From Phragmites australis (taxonomy: Eukaryota > Streptophyta > Magnoliopsida > Poales > Poaceae), in the NCBI RefSeq assembly GCF_958298935.1, contig NC_084927.1, forward strand, positions 28,408,001 to 28,472,000: a DNA stretch of 64,000 nt. Direction: 5' to 3'. The notes under the pieces are model-generated. The model was not told the DNA's origin. It was given only the letters and a program-made list of their open reading frames with translations, and made no database searches. Positions 1 through 11,804 of this stretch are shown one piece after another; the first letter of the stretch is position 1, and each line of letters starts with the position of its first letter. Made by a program: the position numbers and the translations under genes.

Positions 1-50
1 TGAGTAGAGGATGAAGGATGACAATCAGTTGAGGCGCCTGAAGAAATTAC

Positions 51-508
51 CTGCAGGATGTGTGGCAGCATGGCAGCATTGTAGGCGCGCTGAGCAACTT
101 CAGGCTGCCAAACAAAGATTTCACCATCAGACGACCTAGAAGTTCAGTACACGATTTCATTTATCTTGCCATCTTATTTGAAAAGGCTTAAAGCGCACTA
201 TTTTGCTCGGATCCAACTCTAGCAAAGTTCAGCTTCAGTATTGCGTCCATCCTAATCTTAGGCCTCTTGAGATCTTTGACGACAAAAATGACACCTTGAA
301 CATTTGGTGTACACACAATCCAAATCGCCCAACTAGTGTTCTTTTCTCATGCTGAACCCACATCTAGACCGAAAGAAAAAGGACAAGCAAAGAAGAAAAC
401 AGGAAGGGCGAGAAGTGTTTTCACCCACCAGACGGGGCAGGTGAGCTCCAGCTCCATCTTCTGCAGGTTGAGCACCAGCGGGTTCAGGAACCTCCTCAGG
501 CTCTCCAT
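51..508 (-). CDS. BARD1: BARD1-like RING protein, exons 1 and 2 (5' part of gene)
   Basis: Exon 1 (508 to 429) begins MESLRRFLNPLVLNLQ, continues ELTCPV and stops after two bases of a Cys codon at a GTGGGT donor. Exon 2 (104 to 51) follows a GGCAG acceptor, completes that Cys, reads LKLLSAPTMLPCCHTSC and ends at a GTAATT donor. The phases fit (26 codons plus 2 bases, then 1 base). The joined reading gives CPVC and a following C-x-H-x-x-C, the first half of a C3HC4 RING. Plant BARD1 (ROW1), the nuclear E3 partner of BRCA1 in DNA repair and WUSCHEL repression, has the same LNPL-LHLQKLELELKCP lead-in, so I prefer it over BRCA1. The rest of the RING and any PHD and BRCT domains would lie left of the window. 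Whether the gene is intact cannot be judged. Confidence 0.82.
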
Positions 509-1314
509 CTCCTCCGCTCACGAAACGACCAAGCCCCTTCCTACTCCACCTCCTCTCCCTCAGCAAGTATCACCCTCCGAAAGGGCTATGGCCGTGAGAG
601 ACAGAGAGGCGAAGAGCGAGATAGGTGACGAGAGACTGAGAAGCTTGAGGTGGGCGCTGGCTCTGGATCCACTAAAATACGAGGAGCGCCGGCGCGCGGT
701 GGCAGAAGCGGGGTTTCGGAACTGGAGGGAAGTGGCCGGTGGAAATGTTTGGAGCGCGTGGACGCGGTCTGAACCGGACGCCATTCGCGGGACGCGGGAT
801 AATTTCGGGCGGCGCGGACGATTTTTTTTTTTTGTGTGCCCTTTTTGGATGGGAACTGGCTGTTTCGAGCGAGCCGCGCGCGCGGAACGGCCTCTCGCGC
901 CCGCGCTCCCGGCGGCTCGGCCGCTCGGCAGGCGTAGCGAATTGGGGAACGGTGGAGGCAGGGGCGGGCTGGGCTGCGTAGGAAAGCGGCGAGTTGGGGG
1001 GACGATCGGTTCGGCCCCGACCGTGCGCGCGGGACTCTTGCACGGCCTGGATGCCGGGGGACACGGTTCAGGTCTCTAAGCCCGCTTCGACCCGCGTCTG
1101 GTTTGTGCTCCTACGACTACGACGTAGCGGCCATGGGGCCAATGCGGCCGGCCGGTTGAAACAGTGGGCTCCAATTCATTCCTCTCTTTGTTCTGATTTT
1201 AGTGACTTCTCTGACTTCTCTTTTATTACGTTCACGAGACCTACTAAAACATATACTTGACAAACATGTTAATCTTATTAACTATGTTGTTATTAATCAG
1301 CAAAATTACAATCA
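509..1314. other. Upstream region of the BARD1-like gene
   Basis: GC-rich, CpG-rich DNA follows the start codon for about 550 bases and then gives way to AT-rich DNA near 1180. I see no convincing TATA box for the minus-strand gene. The long open frames here on both strands look like products of base composition, not genes. Confidence 0.5.
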
Positions 1315-1806
1315 TAATATAATAGGATCATTTTCAATACTGTTGGTTGCCCTAACATTCGGAAGTCCACCTCTGGCTATGCAGTCTTCCTCGGAGACAA
1401 TCTTATCTCTTGGTCGTCCAAACGGCATAATATAATATACCGATCTAACGCTGAGACTGAGTACCGCATTGTCACCATTGGTGTTGCGGAGACTTGTTGG
1501 CTGCACCGGTTGCTCATGGAGCTCCACAGTCCACTTCAACGTGTCACTGTTGTTTATTGTGACAACATCGGCGCGGTCTATCTCTCCAGCAACCCGGTCC
1601 AGCATCAGCGTACCAAGCATGTGGAGATTGACCTGCACTTTGTTTGTGAACATGTCGGCCTCGGTGACGTCCGTGTTATGCATGTCCCGACGTCCTCTCA
1701 ATACGCCGATATCTTCACCAAATGGCTGCCCACTTTGGTTTTTCAAGAGTTTTGCTACAATCTCAACGTTCGGCAAGCTCCCGTATCAACTGCGGGGGAG
1801 TATTAG
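1315..1806 (+). pseudogene. Ty1-copia RNase H domain remnant
   Basis: An open frame without stops reads the C-terminal end of a copia polyprotein: VGCPN, STSGYAVFLGDN, ISWSSKR, an AETEYR motif, VYCDN, HQRTKHVEIDLHF and ADIFTKWLP, ending EY-stop at 1806. These are the signatures of Ty1/copia RNase H, including the acidic residues of AETEYR and YCDN. No gag, integrase or reverse transcriptase lies upstream, so this is only the 3' end of an element. The frame is fairly well preserved, which suggests a modest age. Confidence 0.88.
1791..1800 (+). other. Polypurine tract of the copia remnant
   Basis: TGCGGGGGAG directly precedes TATTAGAC, the expected place of the 3' LTR (usually TGTTAG). It overlaps the last codons of the RNase H frame, as is common in copia elements. 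The LTR end downstream could not be placed. Confidence 0.6.
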
Positions 1807-2819
1807 ACTTCCTACCCCTTCACACGAGTATCTTTTTGACTTCCCTCTTTTAGAATAGACACACTAGATAAACCTAGAGCATATTTAAATAAAAATTAAT
1901 ATAGGTTTATCCTATGAAGTTTTTATAGCCAATTAAAATAGTTTTTAAGTGTCCTAATTCACTCCCTATTAGGACGTCATCAATACTTACAGAGCCAATT
2001 GAAGTAAACTAAAAGAAGATTAATATAAGCATACGAGAAAATATATTCTTCATTACTTGTAAAGATTAACTCTATTTTTAGCAGATTATAAAATATTTTG
2101 GCTCATAAAAGCTCTCATCTAAGCATAGACTAAGCTATATTCTCTCTTTTAAAACCCTAGTACACGACTCTCAAATGGCTAGCTCAAAGAACTCCACCAG
2201 CTCTTCCCTTTATTTATAAGTTTAGAGAGATTCCTCGGCCCTTAAGTTTTCTTGTTTCTAAAATGTCAATCTCTTCTAATATACTCCTACATACAATCGA
2301 GGGTATTTTCGTCTATCTTTTTCTTTGTCCATCAGACGACCGTGACGCTTTTATGACTTAGCTTTGCCTCGACGCAAACTTCACGATGATTTCACATGCA
2401 CTCCATCTTTCCACGATTTTGAGGCCAAACCGCGAATCACCTTGCACGTTTCTCAAAGCATGACTTATCGCCACTTACTTACACCTTAAACAAGTGATCC
2501 GATACCGACTCGTGTACTCCATCTTGCGATCTTGACCGCTGGCAAGTCTCTCCTGCTCCTGGTTTTTCGGGGCGCTTTGTCACTTGCACTGGCACCCCTT
2601 TCCATTTACTTTGTCAACACGCCATCTTCATCCGCCTTTTCATGTTTTGCTTGATCTTCACGTATAAGGCTAAGATCACCCTTGACTTCGACCGGTCTCT
2701 TTGATCGCCTGGCGCTCAGCACCCTGCATAGCTCCAATCATCATACTGTCAACCGCAAAGTTGCATCCATTACATGCGCATCATAAGACAAGCACAAACA
2801 CATTGTAATTCTGATTCTA
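1807..2819. other. Non-coding, partly LTR-derived
   Basis: AT-rich DNA following the copia polypurine tract. The first several hundred bases may be LTR of that element. No gene, RNA or clear repeat boundary seen. Confidence 0.4.
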
Positions 2820-3300
2820 TAGGATGATCCAGCATGTATTGCCTTCTGATCACTGGATCATCTGACACTTGTAATTCTGATTCTATTAAAAACTTTCTCG
2901 AAAATCCTCCAACAAAGTATCCGATGTATACTACTCCTCCACGGACCATCCGGTGAGTGCAACCCAGCAAACAAGTTATTTTTACAACCTTTCTGGAACA
3001 AATGCTCTAGTGAGACATCCAACGTTCACATCCTCCATCGCCTGATCATCCAGTGTATAGAACTTCTGAACTCTGCATCCTGGAATGCTCTAGCATGCAC
3101 AATACCTTATCGTTGGACTATCCGGTATGTACATCCTAATCGGACACGCTTTGCAATCTCTCTTAAAAAAAATTAGTCTGGTGTGTCTAGCATTCTATAG
3201 CCATATCATCCGGTGTACACTACAATACTCTGGCGTGAAACCTTCTGAGCGCTAGAACATCTGGCGAGTTCACTTTTCTAAACGCCGAATCATTCGATGA
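2820..3300. repeat. Degenerate array of 'gatCATCCGGTGtac'-like motifs
   Basis: About ten loosely spaced variants of a motif of roughly 15 bases occur, for example near 2822, 2860, 2944, 3042, 3113, 3205 and 3288 (GGATGATCCAGCATG, GGACCATCCGGTGAG, ATCATCCGGTGTACAC). Spacing is irregular and each copy is mutated. Similar strings occur in grass LTR retrotransposons, so it may be part of an old LTR or leader. No coding capacity. Confidence 0.45.
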
Positions 3301-3597
3301 GGCAAATTTTTCTAGACTCAGAAACAAAAATAACAACTTTGTTTTCTCTGTAACTTAATCATAATTATAATTGCAATACATAAACAAGCTCATGTAATCT
3401 AAAATCACTAAACCAAATTATCAACCTTATCAATCACTCATCATATATAAGACAAGACACATTTCAATTTAATTTCTAAGAATCAAAATCATTTCAATTA
3501 AAAAAAATGACTTTCTCGTATCGAGTAATACAACTTTTGATTGACCTTTCAACTCGAACGCATCAAAGCTGTAGACAATATAAATTCGCTTCCAATA

Positions 3598-4568
3598 CCT
3601 AGTGTTTGGCTAGGTTGCACCAAGAAGCGCCCTTGGTCATAGTACAAGAAAACAACCCGGCTCAGCAGTTTAACCGGAATCGGTGGCTAGTTCGGTCTGG
3701 TTCATTATCTAGATCGTTTCTTTAAAAACCGTTAGGTCACTTTGCGTTATTGTGAGCCGAACTAAGTTACCTCCACCTCTCCACACATGCACCAATCAGC
3801 TAAACTAACCTAGTTTTTGGTTGATTAAACGAAGTTAAATAGAATAAGATTATTTTAGACGAGGTGAGACTGGACGAGATAGTTTTAAATGAGATGATAC
3901 AAGTATATTATTTGGTTAAATGTATGAGATGATATGAAAATGAGTTTGATTGGTTGTATGGAATGAGACTGCTTGGTACAAGATTCTGTTTGATTGCTTA
4001 AATGGGTTGATCTGGATGGATGTTATATGATGATAAAAATGCATATAAATAAAGCATTACAAATGAATTTGTTTTTTTACTATATAATATGGGATTGAAA
4101 ATAATTTTAGAAATTAGTCTATCACATAAAAAGAATATTAGTAAACAGATTTTTATGAATTTATTTGAGGCACTAACAATTGTTAAAAGTTATAAAAATA
4201 ATATTTTTTAAAAAGTTTAATTTAAATTCTACATAAGTTTTTTAGTGAATTCAACTAAAATGAGTTACACATTGATTATAGAATACGTATAAAAATGTTT
4301 GAATTTTTGAGCAATAGGAGACCAAAATTTTGAATTGAAAAAAAATGAGTACTGTTCACACGCACATTGGACAGCTATCCTCGTTCAACCTGCACGGGCT
4401 CTTAGTTCGGTGGATTTCTACGTATCGGATATGAGAGGAATATTTTAAGAATCTGAATTAAATCTCATTTTAGACGAGCTCTAATACTTCCAACTAAACA
4501 TGAGGACAATTTCTCATCCTGAACGATCTCATTCAGAGCGGATCTAATATGTCGAATCAAACACTGCC
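3598..4568. mobile_element. Possible foldback/MITE-type element
   Basis: The left edge reads CCTAGTGTTTGGCTAGG and the right edge ends ATCAAACACTGCC, so the outermost bases form an imperfect inverted repeat like that of the element at 25026-40894. The interior shares phrases with that element (ATGAGATGATA, TTTGGTTAAATGTATG). The duplication is not clean (TAC on the left, TAA on the right), so the boundaries are tentative. Confidence 0.35.
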
Positions 4569-4926
4569 TAAGCTTGATGTGGTGACATGATCTAGCATAC
4601 ACACCTTATAAAAGACTATTTTATTAATTTAACAGTAGATTCCAGCAACAAATATTATGGTATTACCATCGGTTTACACCTGTTCGACTGGTAAAAACCA
4701 CCGATTCAACCGGTGAACCATGAACCAGGCATGTGAGTGGTTCAATGCCCGGTCCGTTTTTTCACACTATGCTCTTGGTTCCTAAAATTAGCTTATGCAT
4801 CTATTGCCTCGCTAAAAGTTATAGACGATGGAAACATGGGCACTAACGAAAGAGGTACGACCTCTAGTATAGAAATAAAGAGTAAACTAAAGTTCAAAAG
4901 TGTATCATGTAAGGTTTTATAAATCG
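4569..4926. other. Non-coding
   Basis: No feature recognised. A stretch rich in ACCGGTT-like words near 4670-4750 resembles one near 3665-3710 but no element ends could be placed. Confidence 0.4.
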
Positions 4927-4941
4927 CGAACAAAACAATAT

Positions 4942-6431
4942 TTTTTAGAATTCAAGGGCCAAGCCCTAATCACCCAATGCATTAAGGAGACAAAACTGTT
5001 TACATCATTTGTGTCCAACAATCACAATTTAAAACTAGCACCAGCTCAATAGAAAACCAAACTATTCTATTTGTTCACTGTCGCCCTCTTGCTAAGAGCC
5101 AGGAACATGAACCAACATCTGGTACTAACTGTTCGACCTTGCTTTTACCGATGCATTTCTTCAAACTTAGGGGCGTCCGGCTCAGCAGAGAGATGCTGGC
5201 AAGCAACAAGAGCAGAGACAGCTACTCTCAAATCTTTGCCCATCACCAAAGCACCCTTTCCAGTCTCGAAAGCACCGCCTCCATCTTGCAAAGCACGCGC
5301 TCGAAATGTGAAAGGCATCTGGTAGGACACAGGATTTTCCAACCTTTGAGCATCAAGACAATTCTCCTCCACAGATCTTTCATATTGCACCAAACTCCAT
5401 TATGAAAACATAAACTATTTCTTAGCTTCCAGATAGCCCATAATGCTGCAGCATTAGTCATATTGGCAATAGAGAACTTCTTATTATCTAACCACAGAAT
5501 AGCAACAGACTCATAACTAGATCCTAACTGTAAATCCACTATCTCAGAGATAGAAAGCCACGTGGAAGAAGCCACAACACACTCAAAAAACAGATGATTT
5601 ACTGATTCTTTTTCATTGCAAAAGAGACATGAAGCATCTTCGAGCTTCATCCTCTTTTCTACATTGTCTCGAGTCAAGGTTTTATTTTTGGACAGCAGCC
5701 ATAAGAAGAAATGGACTCTAGGGGGCACAAAAATTTTCCAAACCGCCAGCGTGTACACCGGCATGATTCCTCTAAAGTTAAGAACTTTATATAACGACTG
5801 CGAAGAATACACACCTGATGAGTTAAACTGCCAAACTAGGGCATCTTCTTGGTCAGATAGGCTAATTGTGGAAGCAATTTGACACAACTCCTCCCATTTT
5901 CTCATGAGACTCTCATTGACACACCTTCTAAAAGTGCATTTAAGATCTATTCCATCCAAAGCTCCGCTACAGTACTGGATTTCTCGTTGGCAATGATATA
6001 TAAATCCCAAAATTGAATTGCAAGACTAGAAGAACCCAACCAATTATCCTCCCAGAATTTCACATTTCTACCATTACCAATAACCTAGCGATAACCCATT
6101 TTCGCTACTTTTGCAGCCCATAGCACACTTTTCCAAAAATGAGACACACCAACATCATTACAGGAGAAGATATTAGGATTAGTAGTGTTATATTTGAACT
6201 CTATGACCTGCTTCCACATTTTGCCATTGTCACTAATAAACCTTCTTATCCAAGATCCTAACAAGCATATATTTAAATCTCTTAGATCAGGAACTCCTAG
6301 CCCCCCATACTCCTTCCTCATACAAACACTCGGCCAATTGGCCAAATGAAAGTTACTTCTATTATCACCAGTGTTCCATAAACAGTGGGCCATATGAGTA
6401 TTAATCATGTTGATAGCCCATTTAGGAAACT
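4942..6431 (-). mobile_element. 5'-truncated L1-type LINE
   Basis: A 15-base target duplication, CGAACAAAACAATAT, sits at 4927-4941 and again at 6432-6446. Between them a minus-strand LINE tail starts inside the reverse transcriptase C-terminal region and ends in a short A tract (TTTTTT on the plus strand at 4941-4946). The 5' truncation, A tail and duplication are the marks of target-primed reverse transcription. The copy is 1,490 bases, about a quarter of a full plant L1. Confidence 0.88.
5243..6431 (-). pseudogene. LINE ORF2 C-terminus: RT tail and zf-RVT domain, broken
   Basis: From 6431 to 6085 the frame reads FPKWAINMINTHMAHCLWNTG, then NLANWPSVC-like and GGLGVPDLRDLN text typical of the region after the L1 reverse transcriptase palm. 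A stop and a frame change at about 6085-6010 break it. From 6010 to 5243 the frame continues with VWKIFVPPRVHFFLWLL and a CLFCNEKESVNHLFFEC motif, the C-x2-C-x7-H-x4-C pattern of the zf-RVT domain. No catalytic YADD region is present because of the truncation, so it cannot be active. Confidence 0.85.
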
Positions 6432-6446
6432 CGAACAAAACAATAT

Positions 6447-8049
6447 ATTTACCTATTTGGATTTAAGGATGCCTAGTGCTAGAATATCTACTGGAAACCA
6501 AAAACAAAATACCCTCTTAACCCTATTGTCCAAAGCTCCCCATCGTGCCCCATGTGTCAACCCAAATGATCACCACCCCTCGCACCTCACTGATTTATTG
6601 TTGCATAAATTGCTTCCCACAAGACTATCATGGATAGTTGTGCTACCAAATGGTGATGGATTGCCCTTATGCCTTTTCGGCCTCATCTACAATGTTGTTT
6701 GTTTCTTTATGACCCTCATTATCGACAGTTCGACACCATCCCTTAACGCCCATCGACTTTATTTCCACTTTCCCTGCCTCCTAAGCGATCTTCTAATACT
6801 ATAGCTATTTAACCTTCTCAATGGCTATCACCACCCACGGTCGATAGCACCACCACTGTTATTTGCCTCTCCAGGCTACCAAATAGCCCGGCGAACCCTA
6901 TATAACCATTTTCGTCTAGATATATACATAATATAGGTGATTTATTTTCAGATGATGAATGAAAAGATAGAGTAGATCAATTCAGACCCCATCCAATTAT
7001 GACAGGTTGAAAGGGACCAGGTTGGTACAAGAATCAAATCACTTGGACACTGCAATACCAATCAAAGAATGGCAACAAAAACGTCCAACTAATCTTCCTC
7101 TTGGAAGCAGACCTACCCCTTTTATTGATCCAATAAACAAACGGTATGACTTAAACCAGAATGATGCGCGAGTACTAGCAAATGAAATTCCAGGTCGTTC
7201 TACACATCAACAACTCACTCTACATCTCATCTTAGGAAAAAAAAACTCAATCTCTCATGACTGCATGTACCCAATCTCTCTGGTATGTTCACCAACTGAA
7301 AAACCTCATCGTCATCGATCACACCGATAAAGCTTATAGTAACTAAATATGCCATCAGCCATTGGAAATGGTTGCCTTCCTGATAATGGAGGACTCGCTG
7401 TTCTTTCTTTCCCCTGCACGCAAAGGGCATCCGACGAACAGCGTTTCAAGATGGTGTTCCTCCAAATAAGGAACCGGGCATCCGTTTCGGTTCAGACCCA
7501 GACACACGGATGCAAGAAAGGCGAAGGGTAGCCCGCAGTCCCACACCAACCAGTGCACCATGCCAAGCATTTGCCATCTCTGCCGATGCAACAACACGCA
7601 CGCCATGTTCGTCGCACTGCCACTCCACGGCACACATTTTTGCCATGTGGAATACGCGATCATCTTTTGGCTGTGATCATGGCCAGCACTCGAGAATCTG
7701 CGTAAAACAGAGAGCAACGGGGCAAGTGATCGGCGGCCTTCGCACACGAGGTCAGCTCGTCCGGTCGTCGCCGACACACATTTTCATGTAGAAACAGGCA
7801 TGGATACATGATACGGCAACAAAGCAGCAGTAACAATGCGTCAAACAAAGCTGGTACAAAACGCAGTTTCGATCTCGCTAGATCTAGAAAAATCTAAATA
7901 GAAACAGAGCACAGCGCAGAGAGGAGGCCAAAATGGCGAAACGCTAGATGTTTCCAGGCAAGAACCGGTTCTGCAGGTTAGAGCACCTCGGAGGGTCGTC
8001 GGCGCCTCCGGCCAACGGCGCCGCGCCTCCTGTCTCGTCGACGTGGCCG
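6447..8049. other. Non-coding; probable 3' flank of the gene at 8050-8430
   Basis: No gene recognised between the LINE and 7340. The part from 7340 to 8049 has mixed composition and may hold the 3' untranslated region of the minus-strand gene. Frames there show no family I know, except a protein-like tail at 7944-8035 treated as a finding. Confidence 0.4.
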
Positions 8050-8430
8050 TCAGTCCTTTATCTGCAGCCAGCGGCCGAGCTGCGTCGGGTTGACGACGCC
8101 GGGGACGTGGACCCCGCTCGCCATCAGCAGCCAGGACACCTCGTCGTACCGCCTCTTCGGCTCGGGCTCGGCTCGCGCGGCGGGAGCCGGAGCCGAAGCC
8201 GGGCCGGTTCGGCTCGGCTCGATGCGGCGCCCGAGGAGCGTGCCGTGGGCGAGGAATTCGTGGGCCAGGACGCCGGCCAGGATCTTGTTGTCGCCGCCGC
8301 CCCGAGCCGGAGCCGGTTTCGTCGGCTCGGCTTTAGCCGGCGCGGGGACCAGCCCCTGCGCCTGCAGCTCCCGCTCCTTGCGCTTGCCGAGAGCGGCACG
8401 CGCCGCCTCCAGCTTCTCGCTGAGCGACAT
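8050..8430 (-). CDS. Small plant protein of unknown function (126 aa)
   Basis: An uninterrupted single-exon frame starts MSLSEKLEAARAALGKRKE, passes an Ala/Pro-rich linker, then reads NKILAGVLAHEFLAHGTLLGRR and YDEVSWLLMASGVHVPGVVNPTQLGRWLQ before stop. The charged helical start, variable linker and ordered, conserved-looking blocks suggest a real gene. I do not recognise the family and assign no function. There is no signal peptide or membrane segment. The start is the first ATG after a GC-rich leader, and a TATA box lies about 320 bases upstream on the same strand. A second, protein-like frame just beyond the stop raises the chance of a frameshift or of another 3' exon. Confidence 0.68.
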   Translation of the reverse strand: MSLSEKLEAARAALGKRKERELQAQGLVPAPAKAEPTKPAPARGGGDNKILAGVLAHEFLAHGTLLGRRIEPSRTGPASAPAPAARAEPEPKRRYDEVSWLLMASGVHVPGVVNPTQLGRWLQIKD

Positions 8431-8750
8431 ATCGACGGCTCCGCTTCACCACGCGCCACCTCAGCAAAGAGCAGAGCCGTCGAAAAGAAAGAGAGCCTTT
8501 TTTTCTCTGTGGAGGAGGAAAAAAAAAAAAGGCAAACTAGACAATGGACGCAGATGGTCTCAACAAACAAAAAAAAAGGAAAGGATGCAGTGGCGGGGCC
8601 CACAAGGGGCAGAACCGTAAATTCACAAGGCGAATACGAGGAGCCCGAGAGAAGCGACGGGCGTTGGGGAGATGAGAGACGGGAGGCAGAAATATTTTCG
8701 AGTTATAAGAGGGGGGAGGCCGGGAGGGGCATGAGGAGGGGGCAGCCTCC

Positions 8751-8758
8751 TATTTATA
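8751..8758 (-). promoter_or_regulatory. TATA box for the gene at 8050-8430
   Basis: TATAAATA on the minus strand, in a CCAATATAAATAGG context. It would start transcription near 8720, giving a 5' leader of about 290 bases rich in A/T runs. Confidence 0.5.
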
Positions 8759-8759
8759 T

Positions 8760-11693
8760 TGGGCGCATTCAAGAGAACCCCTGGATATCCCCACTAATCA
8801 CCGAAATGCCACTATGCTTACGCGAGGACGAGGCACGCCCGACATGGCAGGCTCGTTGTTGCCGAAACCCCTGAGGGTATTATAGTAATTGAGGTCGGCG
8901 GCGGGGGCCCGCCCTGGTGGAACTCCCACGGGCGTGTACGCGCTGGGTCCCTTCATGGGACCACCCGTCAGTGGCACGGAGGTGGGGACTTTTGGTGTGG
9001 GTGTCTGAGTTCCAGGTGTCCGGTGCCTTGGAACCAGCCGAGCATATCTTCGTTTTTTTTAAGAAGACGCGCATATCTATGCATATCACTACTCTGTTTC
9101 CTTTCTCTGCATTTCATGATAATGTTTTTCCTTTTTTTTGCTTTCAGCATTACGAGTGGATTGTACAGATTAAATGCCATGCAGCTGGTATTGAAAGCCT
9201 GCGGTAAAACCGAACAATGCTTTGCGACCATGTCAAATCATGCTTAAGCTCCCCGGTTTTTACAAATTCGGTAATTAAGAAGCCACCAAAAATCTTAAAC
9301 TCCCCAGTTTTTACAAATGATAGGAGAAAAAAAGGGGCTATCTCTTCACAGTGCTGAGATATTGAACCCCCATCCCACCATCCTTTGGCAAGCGGCAAAC
9401 ATCCCAAGCAAATCGGTTAAGATTAGACTCCGACTTGGTCATATACAATCAAACAACAGAGTAGAAGCAAGCGTTTGGAAAACATATGTTCGTTCGTACT
9501 GTATATGATCTCGAATATAAGTCTATTAAGATATCGATATAGTATTTAGTATCATATTTTTACTAATAATATTTATAAAAAAGATATTATTTTAAATGAA
9601 AGATTTATATATTATAAAAATATTTTCATGATGAATCTAGTAACATCAATCTTATATTATTAATCTATATGATTTTTTAGCTATTGATGATCAAAACTAA
9701 AAATATTTAATTTAGGATAAATCTAAATAAACTTATATTTGAGATCATAGATAGTAGTAATATTTTTAAAGGAATTCAGATCTAGTTTTTTAGGAACATT
9801 AGCTAAAACGTTAACCAGTTTGTCAAAATCTATGGTCGGCCCAACTCAGGTTGGACCTTGTACGACTACCCTGTATAGTTTAAAATATATGGGCCTCTCT
9901 AGCAGCTCTCTGTCTCTCTCATGTGCTGCTCTTGTGCTAAAAATATGGATCGAACCAATAAACCTCTTGCCGATGTTGGTTACAATTTTCCTCATCAGAA
10001 CTTCTTTACTCGGTGTTTTTTTCCTCCTTGAGAATCAAATTGTACTACAATTTGGAGAGAGAATACATATTGCATCGTAAAAAAAAAATCAAGGATTGCA
10101 AACGATAGAGTTGTTACCTCGAGGGAAACCTGAATTTCTCCCGTTTATGCAAATTTGGCGGCTCACACAAAGATAGATATATTGATTGGCTTCAACTTTT
10201 CAAGTTTTATTAGGGTTATTTACAATCAACTAACTTTGCACATTTACAATCTCTGAATAACTTTGGCAGGGTTATTTTTTTTTATCTCCGAGATAGAGAG
10301 GGGACGCATGATAGAAAGAGAAGGAAGCATACGAGGAACATATTCTTTACACAAACAAATTGGCAAGACTTAGAACAAAAATATGTGTGTGTTATGCTTG
10401 AGGTTGCATTATGTCTCCAACTATCCACGCGTCACTCGATTGAGCATTTGAGATAGTGATTTTTTTTTTTGTATGTCAGACTATGTTTTGAGACAATGCG
10501 CAAATGGTTGGTTTTTGACACAAATGGGCTGAAGATCACGAGAAGCCTTGATCGACTGCTTGCGCTTGATTTTCCTTTAATTTCTAAAACTTTGGTGAAA
10601 TCTAACATTTCATTCTCCTGTGTTCAAGTTTTTACTACCAAGATTATGATATAGTTACTATATGGTCTCTTTGTTTCCTCCCAGCCCATGTTTTATAACA
10701 TATGGTGCTTCCTATGCAAAAGTATGCTTAGTAGTATATTAAGCACGCATATTTCAATTGTTTAAGTTGCTAAATTGGACAATCACTACTAGACTCCAGC
10801 TGGAGTTCCAAGAAGATTGAAGAGACGATCTACAGAAATTTTACTAACACACATAGCTCTAGCGGTGTTACAGCTGTGGACTCTACTTCACTAGATATCC
10901 CCATATATAGCACATGTGTGGCTGTTTTTGCTGTTGAGATGAACTTTAGATCAATCTAATATTTCTATTCCCAGTAAAAAAAATAGAATAGAAAAAATAG
11001 GACACAAAATAAATCCACTCGGTTTCAAACTTGGTACAACAAAAAATCACCGTTTCTTTTGGTTCACACAACCAAAAAAATTATTCTGAAGATCTACAAG
11101 TATTTTTTCTAGGTCTGTATTCTTTTTCTAGGTTCATTAGGATTTTTAATAGTTTAAACTTTCAATTATCTAGGTAAAACTACGATGTCCGTACTTCTAT
11201 CTTAACAAATTCTTTTTTTCTATAGGGTGGTGACGTCTTTGTTCCGAATCAAGAGCCTATTCGTTAGCTCTTTTTATTCGTGGCGCACTATTTAGTGATC
11301 ACCTAGCGCGGGAAATTCATCTGGTCACCTAGCGCGCGCTTTATCACACTGGTGGTTGAAGAACACGAATCCGAATGCTTCTGGTTACACAGTGCTTAAC
11401 CAACCGCTGGGCGAACAGGACAATTTTGCCAATGCGAACACAAATCCGATTCGTGTAATTAAGGAACGCTACTCACTGACTGACCACTCACAGGTAAGGC
11501 ATGCTGAAAGGTTTCCATACTTGTCTTCTCTACTCGGATTGGACACGCGTTCCATCCACCATACGAAGGGCCGCAGGCATCAAGGTTTCGGTGTGAAGAA
11601 TGTGCCACGACTACGAGTATCCGCCGCCCGGGCTACCCTAAACTCGCTTTGCGTTTCCAGATCCATCCCCAAAGACCACCGACCGTGAGCCAT
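8760..11693. other. Intergenic, AT-rich
   Basis: No gene, RNA or complete element was recognised. Short open frames have no family signature. Poly(A)/poly(T) runs near 10080 and 10275 and a repeated CACCTAGCGCG phrase at about 11300-11335 are the only visible structures. Confidence 0.45.
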
Positions 11694-11804
11694 ATGGCCG
11701 TCGACTACTGGCGCTACGCGAGCTACCGCCGCGACGACGTGCGTGGCGCCGACGAGCGCGGCTACGCTGGTGATAACCGACGTTGGGTTACGGCACCGCT
11801 GGGA

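Noticed and set aside
336..1079. 247-residue plus-strand frame over the BARD1 leader
   Set aside because: It runs antisense across the true exon 1 and its CpG-rich upstream DNA. No domain; composition explains it.
7355..7777. 140-residue minus-strand frame
   Set aside because: No recognised domain, Cys/Leu-rich mixture; more likely flank of the gene at 8050-8430.
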